A stretch of DNA of 64,000 nt from PCRC01 sp017848435 (GTDB lineage: Bacteria; Pseudomonadota; Gammaproteobacteria; Burkholderiales; Burkholderiaceae_C): assembly GCA_965284315.1 (NCBI GenBank), contig OZ260072.1, positions 3,167,495 through 3,231,494 of the forward strand, in the 5' to 3' direction. Of the stretch, positions 17,266 through 25,385 are shown one piece after another. Each line of letters starts with the position of its first letter. The first letter of the stretch is position 1. Under the pieces are notes generated by a model. That model was not told the origin of the DNA. It saw nothing but the letters and a program-made list of their open reading frames with translations, and did no database searches. The position numbers and the translations under genes are program-made.

Positions 17266-18498
17266 GTGTTCATCCATTTCAATCGTCCGTTATTTGGGCC
17301 GCGACATGCCTCGGTTGTCGCCCTGTTGGTTTTTGCCTCTGCGACGGTTAACGCACAGGGCGGTACACCTCCGTCCCTTTCTGCGGCCTTGGAGGCTGCG
17401 TGGTCCCTAAGTCCCAACGCACGGTCCCTTGAGAACCGCCAGGCTGAGCTGGATGCGCGACTGCGCGTCTCAAAAGCGCTGCTCTCCAGCCCGCCTAGCC
17501 TTACCCTGACGCACCGCAACGACCGACCAGCTTCCAACCTCGGGCTGCGGGAATACGAGGCCGAGTTGGGATTGCCCCTTTGGAACCCCGGCGTGCGCAC
17601 CGCCACGGCTGCACAAATCACCGCAGAACGCAGCGCGCTTGACATACAGCAGCGCAGCGCCAAGCTGGCGCTTGCAGCGCAAGTGCGCGAACTGGCTGCC
17701 ACCGCTGCGGTGGTGACACTGGAGCGCGAGCTGGCGCTGCGCAAAGAAGCCGAAGGCCAGTCACTGGCCCAGGACGTGCAAAAGCGCGTCACGGCAGGAG
17801 AGTCTGCGCGGGTTGATGCCCTGCTTGCTCAAGCTGCGGCAAAACAGGCCAGCGTTTTGGCCGCACAGTCAGACGCCGCGCTGGCGCAACTGCAAGGTCA
17901 GTGGCGGGCGTTGACAGGTCTGACGCAGTTTGCTCACGTAGCGGAGATGAATAACTCGCCCACCGTGGGCGAGCATCCGCTGGCCACCAGCGCACAAGCC
18001 AAGGTGCGTGCAGCTGAAGCCCGCCTCGCCCTGGCCGATGCTGACCGGCGTGACCCCGTGGAACTTGGCGTTGGCCTGACGCGCGAGCGGTCGGTTTTCG
18101 GTGAGAGTGCTCAAAACGCCATTCGCCTGTCAGTCCGCATCCCGTTCGGCGGTGACAACCGCAACGCATCGCGCCTGGCAGCAGCGCGCGCTGAACTCGA
18201 TACCGCCATGGCCGACAAAGATGCCGCAGCGCGACAAATTGAGGCCGAGGTTCAGAGTGCTAACTTGGCCCTGGAGGCCGCGCAAAAGGCGCTGACGCTG
18301 GCGTCAGAACGGGCTTCACTGAGCAACGAGGCACAGGGTCTTATAGCCAAGTCCTTCCAACTGGGGGAAAGCGATCTGCCCGCCCGACTGCGCGCCGAAA
18401 GCGAGCGCTTCGAAGCCGAACTCGCGCTGGCCCGCGCACGCGTTGAACAACAAAGGGCGGTATCGCGCCTGAACCAAGCACAAGGACTACTGCCATGA
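17266..18498 (+). CDS. czcC: Outer-membrane efflux protein CzcC (TolC family)
   Basis: A 410-residue TolC-like channel. It has an N-terminal signal sequence ending ATVNAQ, then two long alpha-helical repeats rich in Ala/Glu/Gln (RSLENRQAELDARLRVSKAL; ERASLSNEAQGLIAKSFQLG). GTG 17266 is preceded by GGAGA at a good distance. It forms the outer channel of the CzcCBA tripartite pump. The stop overlaps the next start by four bases. A hairpin (CCAGCGG/CCGCTGG, 17202-17220) lies just upstream. Confidence 0.88.
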   Translation: MFIHFNRPLFGPRHASVVALLVFASATVNAQGGTPPSLSAALEAAWSLSPNARSLENRQAELDARLRVSKALLSSPPSLTLTHRNDRPASNLGLREYEAELGLPLWNPGVRTATAAQITAERSALDIQQRSAKLALAAQVRELAATAAVVTLERELALRKEAEGQSLAQDVQKRVTAGESARVDALLAQAAAKQASVLAAQSDAALAQLQGQWRALTGLTQFAHVAEMNNSPTVGEHPLATSAQAKVRAAEARLALADADRRDPVELGVGLTRERSVFGESAQNAIRLSVRIPFGGDNRNASRLAAARAELDTAMADKDAAARQIEAEVQSANLALEAAQKALTLASERASLSNEAQGLIAKSFQLGESDLPARLRAESERFEAELALARARVEQQRAVSRLNQAQGLLP

Positions 18499-19073
18499 CA
18501 CTCGCTATTTCTCAAAACCGTTGGGCTCGAACGACTCGGATGTTTCTGGCGTGTCTGCTGCTGGCCGCTCAGTTCCCATTGTTTGCAGGTGAAGGCCATT
18601 CGCATGACGCAGCACCTGCAACCAGCGCCGGGCCTGCGTTACCTCGCTTCACAGCGCACTCCGACTTGTTTGAAACGGTTGGCGTGCTCGATGGCGCTGA
18701 GCTTTCATTTCTGATCGACCAGTATGAGACCAATGAGCCGGTGCTGGATGCCAAGGTAGAACTGGAGTCCGGCAGCCTGAAATCACCGCTGGCATATCAC
18801 GCGGATCACGCCGGCTACAGCATGCCATCAGAGGCCTTCAAAAAGCCTGGCACTTATGCCATCACCCTGACGATCACAGCCGGCGACCAAACAGACTTAC
18901 TTACCGCGGAACTGGTTGTTCCTGACCCGGAGGCTGATCACGCCAACGAGGCACCCAGCAAACCATGGGGCCTGTGGTCCGGTATGGCCATTGCATTGCT
19001 GGCGCTTTTGGCCGCTGTTATTTGGCGTTTGCGCCAAACCAAGCCCGGACAAGCTAAATCCATGAGCATTTGA
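18495..19073 (+). CDS. Hypothetical periplasmic protein of czc operon, membrane-anchored
   Basis: This 192-residue protein has a signal peptide (MFLACLLLAAQFPLFAGEGH), a His-containing start of the mature part, an Ig-like/FixH-like beta domain (residues about 50-150) and a C-terminal membrane helix (LWSGMAIALLALLAAVIWRL). Proteins of this type occur between czcC and czcB in other Burkholderiales metal operons. The function is unknown; the layout suggests a periplasmic factor anchored at the inner membrane, near the pump adaptor. Confidence 0.65.
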   Translation: MTLAISQNRWARTTRMFLACLLLAAQFPLFAGEGHSHDAAPATSAGPALPRFTAHSDLFETVGVLDGAELSFLIDQYETNEPVLDAKVELESGSLKSPLAYHADHAGYSMPSEAFKKPGTYAITLTITAGDQTDLLTAELVVPDPEADHANEAPSKPWGLWSGMAIALLALLAAVIWRLRQTKPGQAKSMSI

Positions 19074-19090
19074 GCGCTAGGAAACAAACA

Positions 19091-20215
19091 ATGAAACAGA
19101 CCATTTACATGCTGTCGGTGGCGCTTGCCGTCACCGCGCTAGCCTACCCTTTTGCTGCCCAATCCGGCGAAGGGCATGACCATGGCGACGAAGCACCTGC
19201 CGCCACCAATGCCAACGCACCCAAGCGCCTGCCAGACGGCGATGTTTTTCTGCCCAAACAGTCGCAACGCCAGTTGGGCGTTCGCACGGTAGCAATAGTG
19301 CAATCCAGCCTGCCCAAGACCCTTGAGCTGAGCGGGAGGGTTGTGATGGACCCTAACGCAGGCGGACGCGTGCAGGCAAGCATTGCAGGCCGGATAGAGG
19401 CGACCCCCAGAGGCTTTCCAGCTCTGGGGCAAGCGGTGCGCAAGGGCGAAGTGCTCGCTATCGTGCGCGCCTCTGCCAGCCCGATTGAGCGGGCTAACCA
19501 GGTCGCCCAAAGCGCCGAGTTGCGCGCCCAGCTTGACCAGGCCCAGCGGCGCGTTGCCCGCTTTGCCCAGCTGGAGGGCAGCATTGCGCAGAAAGACCGG
19601 GACGCGGCCCAGAGCGATGTGTTCAGCCTGCAGCAGCGGCTGGCGGCAGTACAAGCCAGCGTGTCGGCCAGCGAATCCTTGGTGTCGCCTGTGGCCGGTG
19701 TGATTTCTGTCAGCAATGCGGTGGCAGGCCAGGTGATCGAAGCACGCGAACTGCTGTTTGAGATCATTGACCCGGCCCGACTGACGGTCGAGGCCAGCGC
19801 GTTCGACGCGTCTCTGATCGGCAACATTGCAGGCGCCAGCGTTGGCGCACCCGGCAGCAACAACAGCATCCCGCTGCAATTCGCAGGGGCAGGCAGAAGC
19901 CTGCGCGAAGGGGCGATTCCTCTGCAGTTCCGCACCACCGGTAAGTCGCCATTGCCCTTGGCGGTACACCAGCCGGTGAAGGTCGTCGTGCAAACCAAAG
20001 AGCAGGTGCAGGGCTTCGCGGTACCGGCCTCGGCCATCGCCAAAAACCCCAGCAATCAGGACATTGTGTGGGTCCATACCGGCGCGGAGGTGTTTGCACC
20101 ACGCACTGTGCGGTCTGTTGCCCTTGACGGGGCACGCGTATCGGTGCTGGACGGCCTGAAGGCTGGTGACCGTGTGGTCACGCAGGGCGCAGCCTTGATC
20201 AACCAGGTGAGGTAA
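19091..20215 (+). CDS. czcB: Efflux adaptor CzcB (HlyD/RND periplasmic subunit)
   Basis: A 374-residue membrane-fusion protein. It has a signal-anchor start (MKQTIYMLSVALAVTALAYP), a His-rich segment GEGHDHGDE, a lipoyl/barrel-sandwich part (GRVQASIAGRIEATPRGFPA ... LVSPVAGVISVSNAVAGQVI) flanking a coiled-coil hairpin, and a C-terminal barrel. ATG 19091 with AGGA upstream is chosen over an upstream TTG. It bridges CzcA and CzcC. Confidence 0.9.
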   Translation: MKQTIYMLSVALAVTALAYPFAAQSGEGHDHGDEAPAATNANAPKRLPDGDVFLPKQSQRQLGVRTVAIVQSSLPKTLELSGRVVMDPNAGGRVQASIAGRIEATPRGFPALGQAVRKGEVLAIVRASASPIERANQVAQSAELRAQLDQAQRRVARFAQLEGSIAQKDRDAAQSDVFSLQQRLAAVQASVSASESLVSPVAGVISVSNAVAGQVIEARELLFEIIDPARLTVEASAFDASLIGNIAGASVGAPGSNNSIPLQFAGAGRSLREGAIPLQFRTTGKSPLPLAVHQPVKVVVQTKEQVQGFAVPASAIAKNPSNQDIVWVHTGAEVFAPRTVRSVALDGARVSVLDGLKAGDRVVTQGAALINQVR

Positions 20216-20218
20216 GCC

Positions 20219-23200
20219 GTGTTCAACAAACTGGTTTATTTCTCATTGCACAACCGGCTGATCGTCGTGCTGGCGTCGCTGGTATTGCTGCTGTACGGCG
20301 GCTACACACTTACCCGACTGCCGGTGGATGTATTCCCTAACCTGAACAAACCCACCGTCACGATCCAGGCCGAAGCCGGTGGCATGGCGCCCGAGGAGGT
20401 GGAGCAACTCATCACATTCCCGCTCGAAACGGCGATGGCAGGTATTCCGGGCGTGGAGGGGACACGCTCAGTCTCAAGCGTTGGTTTGTCGTTCGTCTAT
20501 GTAAGCTTCGACTGGAAGACCGACATCTACCGCGCCCGCCAACTGGTGGGTGAGCGGCTGGCCGCTGCGCGTGAGGCCTTGCCGCCAGGCGTGACGCATG
20601 TGGGCATGGGGCCGATCAGCTCGATCATGGGCGAGATCATGCTGCTGGCACTGCCGATTGATGTCAGCAAGATCAACCCGATGCTGGTGCGTGAGTACGC
20701 CGACTTTGTGATTCGTCCGCGCTTGCTGAGTTTGCCAGGGGTGGCCCAAGTGGCGCCCATAGGCGGTGAGGTTCGTCAGTACCAGGTGCAGCCCGACAGC
20801 GCCCGCATGGCAGCGCTGGGTGTGACAGTGGAAGAAATCGCCGAAGTGTTAAAGGGATTTTCTGCCAACACCAGTGGTGGTTTTCTCGAACTGAATTCGC
20901 GCGAGTATTTGATTCGCAACATCGGACGTACCACTCGGCTGGAAGACCTAGCGAAACTTCCAGTAGCCTTCAGGAACCAGCAGGCCATCCAACTGAGCCA
21001 GGTGGCAGAGGTGAAGTTTGCGCCCGCCATCCAGCGCGGCGATGCGGGCCTGAACGGCCTGCCCGCTGTGATTCTGGGCATCCAGAAACAACCCGATGCC
21101 GACACGGTGAAGTTGACGCAGCAGATCGAAGCCGCGCTGGACGAACTGAAGAAGGGCCTGCCCGCAGGCATGGGCCAACCACAGATCACGATGCGCCAGG
21201 CCAGCTTCATCGAAGCCTCGGTCGACACGCTCAAGGGCAAGCTGATCGCGGCCGGCATGGTGGTGGCGGTGGTGCTGTACCTGTTTCTGCTCAACCTGCG
21301 CACCACGCTGATAGCGCTGACGGCGATTCCGCTGTCGGTGATGCTGACAGTGGTGGTGTTCCAGTACTTCGGCTTCTCCATCAACACGATGACGCTGGGC
21401 GGTCTGACGATTGCCATTGGCGGTCTGGTGGACGATGCGGTGGTGGGGGTGGAGAACGTGCTGCGGCGTCTCAAGGAAGACCGTGCAGCCCATCCCAATG
21501 CCCGGCTGGGGCCATTGGAGCTGATCGCCAAGTCCACACTGGAAGTGCGCTCGGCAATCGTCTACGCCACCATCATCATTGTGCTGGTGCTGCTGCCGTT
21601 GTTCTTCCTGCCCGGCATCGAAGGCCGGCTAATGCAGCCGCTGGCGGTGGCCTACATTGTGTCGCTGCTGGCATCGATGCTGGTGTCGGTCACCGTCACG
21701 CCGGTGATGGCCTACTACCTGCTGCCCAAAATCAGGGGGTTGGAGCATGGCGACACCAAGGTGCAGGCCTGGGTCAAGAGCCGTTATGCAGGCAGTTTGC
21801 AAACGGTACTCAATGCGCCAAGAGGTTGGATTGTGGCGGGTGGGGTGGCTGTCGTGTTGGCGGGCGCGGTGGTGCCGCTGTTCCCCACCACGTTTCTGCC
21901 GCCCTTCAACGAAGGCGTAGCCCTGGTGGGCCTGCGGCTGAACCCAGGCACCACGCTGGCAGAGACTTCACGTATCGGTGCGGTGGCCGAGAAGGCTCTG
22001 ACCGGTGTGCCGGAAGTAGCCTATGTGGGCCGTCGTTCAGGTCGGGCCGAGCTGGACGAACACGCCGAGGGCGTGCATGTGTCCGAGCTGGATCTGCGGC
22101 TCAAAACCAGCGACCGCAGCGTGGCCGAGATCTATGCCGACATCCGCAGCCGCATTTCCAGCCTGCCGGCCGCTATCAGCATTGGCCAGCCCATCAGCCA
22201 CCGGATTGACCATTTGTTGTCGGGCGTGCGTGCGCAGATTGCCATCAAGATTTATGGCGATGACCTGGACACGCTGCGTGGCCAAGCCGAAGCACTGCGC
22301 CAGAAACTCTCAGGCGTTGCCGGCCTGGTGGATCTGGAGGTAGAAAAGCAGGTGCTGACACCGCAGATCAAGGTGGCGGTGGACTACGACAAAGCCCGTG
22401 GCTACGGCATTGCACCGCCCAAGCTGCTGCAGGAACTGCAAATGTTAATCGACGGCGAGAAGATCACCCAGATTGTGGAGGGCAGTCGACGCTTTGACCT
22501 GGTGCTGCGCCTGCCGGAGACGGCGCGCGGCATTGAGGGTCTGCGCAACCTGCTGATCGACACACCAGCGGGGCGGATACCCTTGTCGCAAATGGCCAGC
22601 GTGGACGAGGGTGACGGACCCAACCAGGTCAGCCGGGACGATGGTCGGCGGCGCATCGTGCTGTCGGCCAACGCCTCGGGCCGCGCGCTCAGCGACGTGG
22701 TGGCCGACATCCGAAAAGTCACTGGCGACACTGCCTTGCCTGCTGGCTATTTCATAACGTTGGGCGGACAATTCCAAGCGCAGGAAGATGCATCTCGGCT
22801 GATTGGTTTGCTGTCGCTGGCGTCTGCGGCTTTGATCTTTTTCATCCTGTACTCGCGCTACCGCTCAGCCGTACTGGCCGCCATCATCATGGCCAACATT
22901 CCTCTGGCTTTGGTGGGGGCGGTGATTGGTCTATGGATTTCGGGACAGCCGCTCAGTGTCGCCGCGCTGGTGGGATTCATCACGCTGGCTGGCATTGCCA
23001 TACGCAACGGAATTTTGAAGGTCTCGCACTACGTCAACCTGTGCGCCTTTGAAGGCGAAAAGTTCAACACGGCCATGCTGGTACGCGGCTCGCTGGAGCG
23101 GTTGACACCCGTGTTGATGACAGCGCTGGTGGCTGCGTTTGCGCTAGCTCCCTTGCTGTTTGAAGCGGAGATGCCAGGCACCGAGATTCTTCACCCGGTG

Positions 23201-23332
23201 GCGGTGGTGATCTTCGGTGGACTGATCACCTCCACCCTGCTCGATTCGTTCCTGACGCCCGCCATGGTGTGGCTTTTTGGCCGCAAACCCATTGAGGCGT
23301 TGGCGACAAATTCTGGTAACGAAGCATTCTGA
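20219..23332 (+). CDS. czcA: Heavy-metal RND efflux pump CzcA
   Basis: A 1037-residue HME-RND transporter with twelve membrane helices and two large periplasmic loops. The fourth-helix motif is AIGGLVDDAVVGVENVLRRL, which lacks the DFG of classic CzcA and differs from the CusA motif at 31100, so it belongs to another HME branch. Metal choice (Co/Zn/Cd or other) is therefore inferred from the cad/czc neighbourhood. The start is GTG, three bases after czcB ends. Confidence 0.9.
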   Translation: MFNKLVYFSLHNRLIVVLASLVLLLYGGYTLTRLPVDVFPNLNKPTVTIQAEAGGMAPEEVEQLITFPLETAMAGIPGVEGTRSVSSVGLSFVYVSFDWKTDIYRARQLVGERLAAAREALPPGVTHVGMGPISSIMGEIMLLALPIDVSKINPMLVREYADFVIRPRLLSLPGVAQVAPIGGEVRQYQVQPDSARMAALGVTVEEIAEVLKGFSANTSGGFLELNSREYLIRNIGRTTRLEDLAKLPVAFRNQQAIQLSQVAEVKFAPAIQRGDAGLNGLPAVILGIQKQPDADTVKLTQQIEAALDELKKGLPAGMGQPQITMRQASFIEASVDTLKGKLIAAGMVVAVVLYLFLLNLRTTLIALTAIPLSVMLTVVVFQYFGFSINTMTLGGLTIAIGGLVDDAVVGVENVLRRLKEDRAAHPNARLGPLELIAKSTLEVRSAIVYATIIIVLVLLPLFFLPGIEGRLMQPLAVAYIVSLLASMLVSVTVTPVMAYYLLPKIRGLEHGDTKVQAWVKSRYAGSLQTVLNAPRGWIVAGGVAVVLAGAVVPLFPTTFLPPFNEGVALVGLRLNPGTTLAETSRIGAVAEKALTGVPEVAYVGRRSGRAELDEHAEGVHVSELDLRLKTSDRSVAEIYADIRSRISSLPAAISIGQPISHRIDHLLSGVRAQIAIKIYGDDLDTLRGQAEALRQKLSGVAGLVDLEVEKQVLTPQIKVAVDYDKARGYGIAPPKLLQELQMLIDGEKITQIVEGSRRFDLVLRLPETARGIEGLRNLLIDTPAGRIPLSQMASVDEGDGPNQVSRDDGRRRIVLSANASGRALSDVVADIRKVTGDTALPAGYFITLGGQFQAQEDASRLIGLLSLASAALIFFILYSRYRSAVLAAIIMANIPLALVGAVIGLWISGQPLSVAALVGFITLAGIAIRNGILKVSHYVNLCAFEGEKFNTAMLVRGSLERLTPVLMTALVAAFALAPLLFEAEMPGTEILHPVAVVIFGGLITSTLLDSFLTPAMVWLFGRKPIEALATNSGNEAF

Positions 23333-23360
23333 TTTTTGTCCCCCCTCGAAAGGAAATCTC

Positions 23361-23741
23361 ATGAAACTCCAAGCATTGACCCTCGCCGCTCTGTTGAGCG
23401 TCACCGCCTCTGCATTTGCAGCCGGCGAACACAAACATGACCATGTGGCCAAGCACGGCGGCATCGTCGTGGAAACCAAACAGGGTGACCTGGAGATCGT
23501 TGCGAAGCCTGATTTGATCCAGTTGTACATTGACGATCATGGCAAACCCGCCAAGCTGGATAGCGCAAAGGCCAAGGTGACCTTGCTCAATGGTGCAGAG
23601 AAGTCAGACGTTGAACTGGTGGTGGCCGGAGACAAGTTGGAAGCTAAGGGAGCGTACAAGGTCACCAAAGGAACCAAAGGGGTCGCGGTGCTCACTCTGG
23701 CCGGCAAGCCACCCGTGACGGCGCGGTTTGCGGTGAAGTGA
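23361..23741 (+). CDS. Small periplasmic protein at the end of the czc operon
   Basis: A 126-residue secreted protein: signal peptide MKLQALTLAALLSVTASAFA, then His-rich AAGEHKHDHVAKHGGIV and a small beta-rich domain (DLIQLYIDDHGKPAKLDSAK ...). An AAGGAAA ribosome-binding site precedes ATG 23361. Homologous short proteins follow czcA in other operons; the HxHDH-like N-terminus suggests periplasmic metal binding. It is probably cotranscribed with czcA, 28 bases away. Confidence 0.65.
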   Translation: MKLQALTLAALLSVTASAFAAGEHKHDHVAKHGGIVVETKQGDLEIVAKPDLIQLYIDDHGKPAKLDSAKAKVTLLNGAEKSDVELVVAGDKLEAKGAYKVTKGTKGVAVLTLAGKPPVTARFAVK

Positions 23742-23748
23742 ACTTACT

Positions 23749-24123
23749 ATGCTGCGCCGTAGATTTTCAGCACCCAAGATCATGGGCGTGGCTTCATCGC
23801 TCTGGTTACTTGCAGGCTGTCAAACCACATTGCCCGGTCCCTACCCATGGGCAGAGGGTTGGAGAGAAGCGACGGTCTTGCGGACAGAGCCGGCCGATAA
23901 GCTTTCCGCTAGCGCCTGGGTGGACTGCCGTGAGGCGCTGTCGCCTGAAACGGTGTCCAAGCTCCAGTTTGCGGAGGTGGAGTACCACGACGTGGGGGGC
24001 CAGCGTAGGGCCATCACCTTGATAAGACCTGACTCGATGATTCAAGCTAAAGAGAGGGTGGTTTTTAACGTCAAGGACTGTACAAAAGCGTTGGAAGCAC
24101 AGGCCAAGAAAGCCGCGCGTTAA
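23749..24123 (+). CDS. Hypothetical lipoprotein
   Basis: A 124-residue protein with an N-terminal hydrophobic stretch and a lipobox (WLLAGC), predicting a lipid-anchored periplasmic protein. It begins seven bases after the preceding stop. No functional family is recognised. Two further Cys residues (WVDCREA, VKDCTKA) could form a disulfide. It ends the operon at a strong terminator. Confidence 0.55.
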   Translation: MLRRRFSAPKIMGVASSLWLLAGCQTTLPGPYPWAEGWREATVLRTEPADKLSASAWVDCREALSPETVSKLQFAEVEYHDVGGQRRAITLIRPDSMIQAKERVVFNVKDCTKALEAQAKKAAR

Positions 24124-24128
24124 AACAG

Positions 24129-24164
24129 CCGAAGGGGCCTGGCAAATATGCCAGGCCCCTTCGG
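24129..24164 (+). terminator. Strong hairpin closing the cad/czc block
   Basis: A perfect 16-bp stem (CCGAAGGGGCCTGGCA and its complement) with a four-base AATA loop lies six bases after the lipoprotein stop. No long T-run follows, so it may act as a stabiliser as well as a terminator. Confidence 0.75.
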
Positions 24165-24267
24165 TGTGAATTCAGAGAAGCTACGAAGCGAAATTTGAAT
24201 TCGCGTGACCTTTGTTAGTTGACCTAAAAATCAGCTATGGGCTCCATTTGTAGGAAGGTGCCCCCTG

Positions 24268-24534
24268 TCAGCACTTGCCCCCTGGTCCAACGTATCGCGT
24301 GTCACCGTCGCCGCGCACACAAAACCCATCGTGCGTCACTGGGTTTTTGACGAAGTCGGCAATTTCTTTACGGACCTGCTCACGCGTTTTTACGTTGGTA
24401 GTGGCTGCATTCGGCTGCGAGCTTGCGACAGAGCGAGTGTTATTTACATCGTTGCCACTGCCTGCGAAGGCAGAAACAGAAGTCAAACCAGCTATGGCAA
24501 TGGAGAGGAGCGATGAGCGAACGAGGAGAGCCAT
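24268..24534 (-). CDS. Small secreted protein with HDG-x-C ... DTRYVGP-x-G-x-C motif (copy 1)
   Basis: An 88-residue protein with signal peptide MALLVRSSLLSIAIAGLTSV and a mature tail TREQVRKEIADFVKNP, THDGFC, then DGDTRYVGPGGKC. A close relative lies at 40752-41051 with NPRSHDGYC and DGDTRYVGPKGQC. Both are divergent from a CusR-like regulator. The two conserved Cys could bind metal or pair. No named family is recognised; a periplasmic metal-stress role is inferred from context. Confidence 0.7.
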   Translation of the reverse strand: MALLVRSSLLSIAIAGLTSVSAFAGSGNDVNNTRSVASSQPNAATTNVKTREQVRKEIADFVKNPVTHDGFCVRGDGDTRYVGPGGKC

Positions 24535-24619
24535 GTGATGTCCTTTAATAAGTTACTGGGCCTGGAGTGGTGACTCCTGGATGGCGAATAACGGATGCCA
24601 TGGGTGAACTGTAGAAACC

Positions 24620-24666
24620 CAGCCTCGACGGCAACATGGCTTGAACATTACAAATTTGTTCGTTTC
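24620..24666. promoter_or_regulatory. Duplicated control region with CopR/CusR-like box (copy 1)
   Basis: About 47 bases between the divergent small-protein and regulator genes are nearly identical (two differences) to the inverted stretch at 40614-40660. The core ATTACAAATTTGT contains the palindrome ACAAATTTGT and resembles CusR/CopR boxes (ATTACAA-N2-TTGTAAT). It probably controls both divergent genes. Confidence 0.7.
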
Positions 24667-24704
24667 ATGCCCGTCGCGGTTGTGCGAAATGATGGAGTGA
24701 GAAC

Positions 24705-25385
24705 ATGCGGATACTGGTCATCGAAGATGAGCGCAAGCTGGCCCGCTACCTGCAGCAGGGGTTAGGCGAAAACGGCTACGTGGTCGATATCGCGCATGAT
24801 GGAATCGACGGCAAGCACTTGGCGACCGAGGGCGACTACGACCTTGTCCTGCTCGATGTCATGCTTCCTGGTGTGGATGGCTTTGGTGTGCTGAGCGCTT
24901 TGCGCCGCGTTAAGAGCACACCCGTGTTGATGCTGACCGCCCGCGACAAGGTTGAGGACCGTGTGCGAGGGCTGGAGAACGGTGCAGACGATTACTTGGT
25001 CAAACCCTTCGCGTTTTCTGAGTTGTTGGCTCGGGTGCAGGCTCTGTTGCGGCGCGGGGGAAGCATGAGTGGGCAAGAAGTCACTTCACTGCGTCTGGGC
25101 GACCTGGAGCTGGACCTGGTTCGACGCAAGGCGACGCGGTCCAATGAACGGCTGGAGTTGAGTGCCAAGGAGTTTTCTTTGCTGGCCTTGCTGATGCGCC
25201 GACAGGGTCATGTTCTTTCCAGAACCCAGCTGGCTGAACAGGTCTGGGACATGAACTTCGACAGTGACACAAACGTGGTGGAGGTGGCAGTTCGTCGCCT
25301 GCGGGCCAAGCTGGATGACCCTTTTCCCCAAAAGCTGCTGCATACCGTGCGCGGCATGGGCTACGTTCTTGAGTTGCGGCCATGA
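24705..25385 (+). CDS. OmpR-family heavy-metal response regulator (CusR/CopR-like, copy 1)
   Basis: A 226-residue response regulator with receiver domain (acidic pocket Glu7-Asp8, phosphorylated Asp51 in LVLLDVMLPG, Lys in DDYLVKPF) and a C-terminal winged helix (AKEFSLLALLMRRQGHVLSR, VRGMGYVLELRP). It is about 89% identical by eye to the regulator at 39893-40573 and has the same length. It likely responds to copper, silver or zinc through the adjoining kinase. The ATG is preceded by GGAGTGA. It overlaps the kinase start. Confidence 0.9.
   Translation: MRILVIEDERKLARYLQQGLGENGYVVDIAHDGIDGKHLATEGDYDLVLLDVMLPGVDGFGVLSALRRVKSTPVLMLTARDKVEDRVRGLENGADDYLVKPFAFSELLARVQALLRRGGSMSGQEVTSLRLGDLELDLVRRKATRSNERLELSAKEFSLLALLMRRQGHVLSRTQLAEQVWDMNFDSDTNVVEVAVRRLRAKLDDPFPQKLLHTVRGMGYVLELRP

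Noticed and set aside
19139..20077. Minus-strand frames of 303-312 codons opposite czcB
   Set aside because: Two overlapping antisense frames with biased composition; czcB on the plus strand has full adaptor features.
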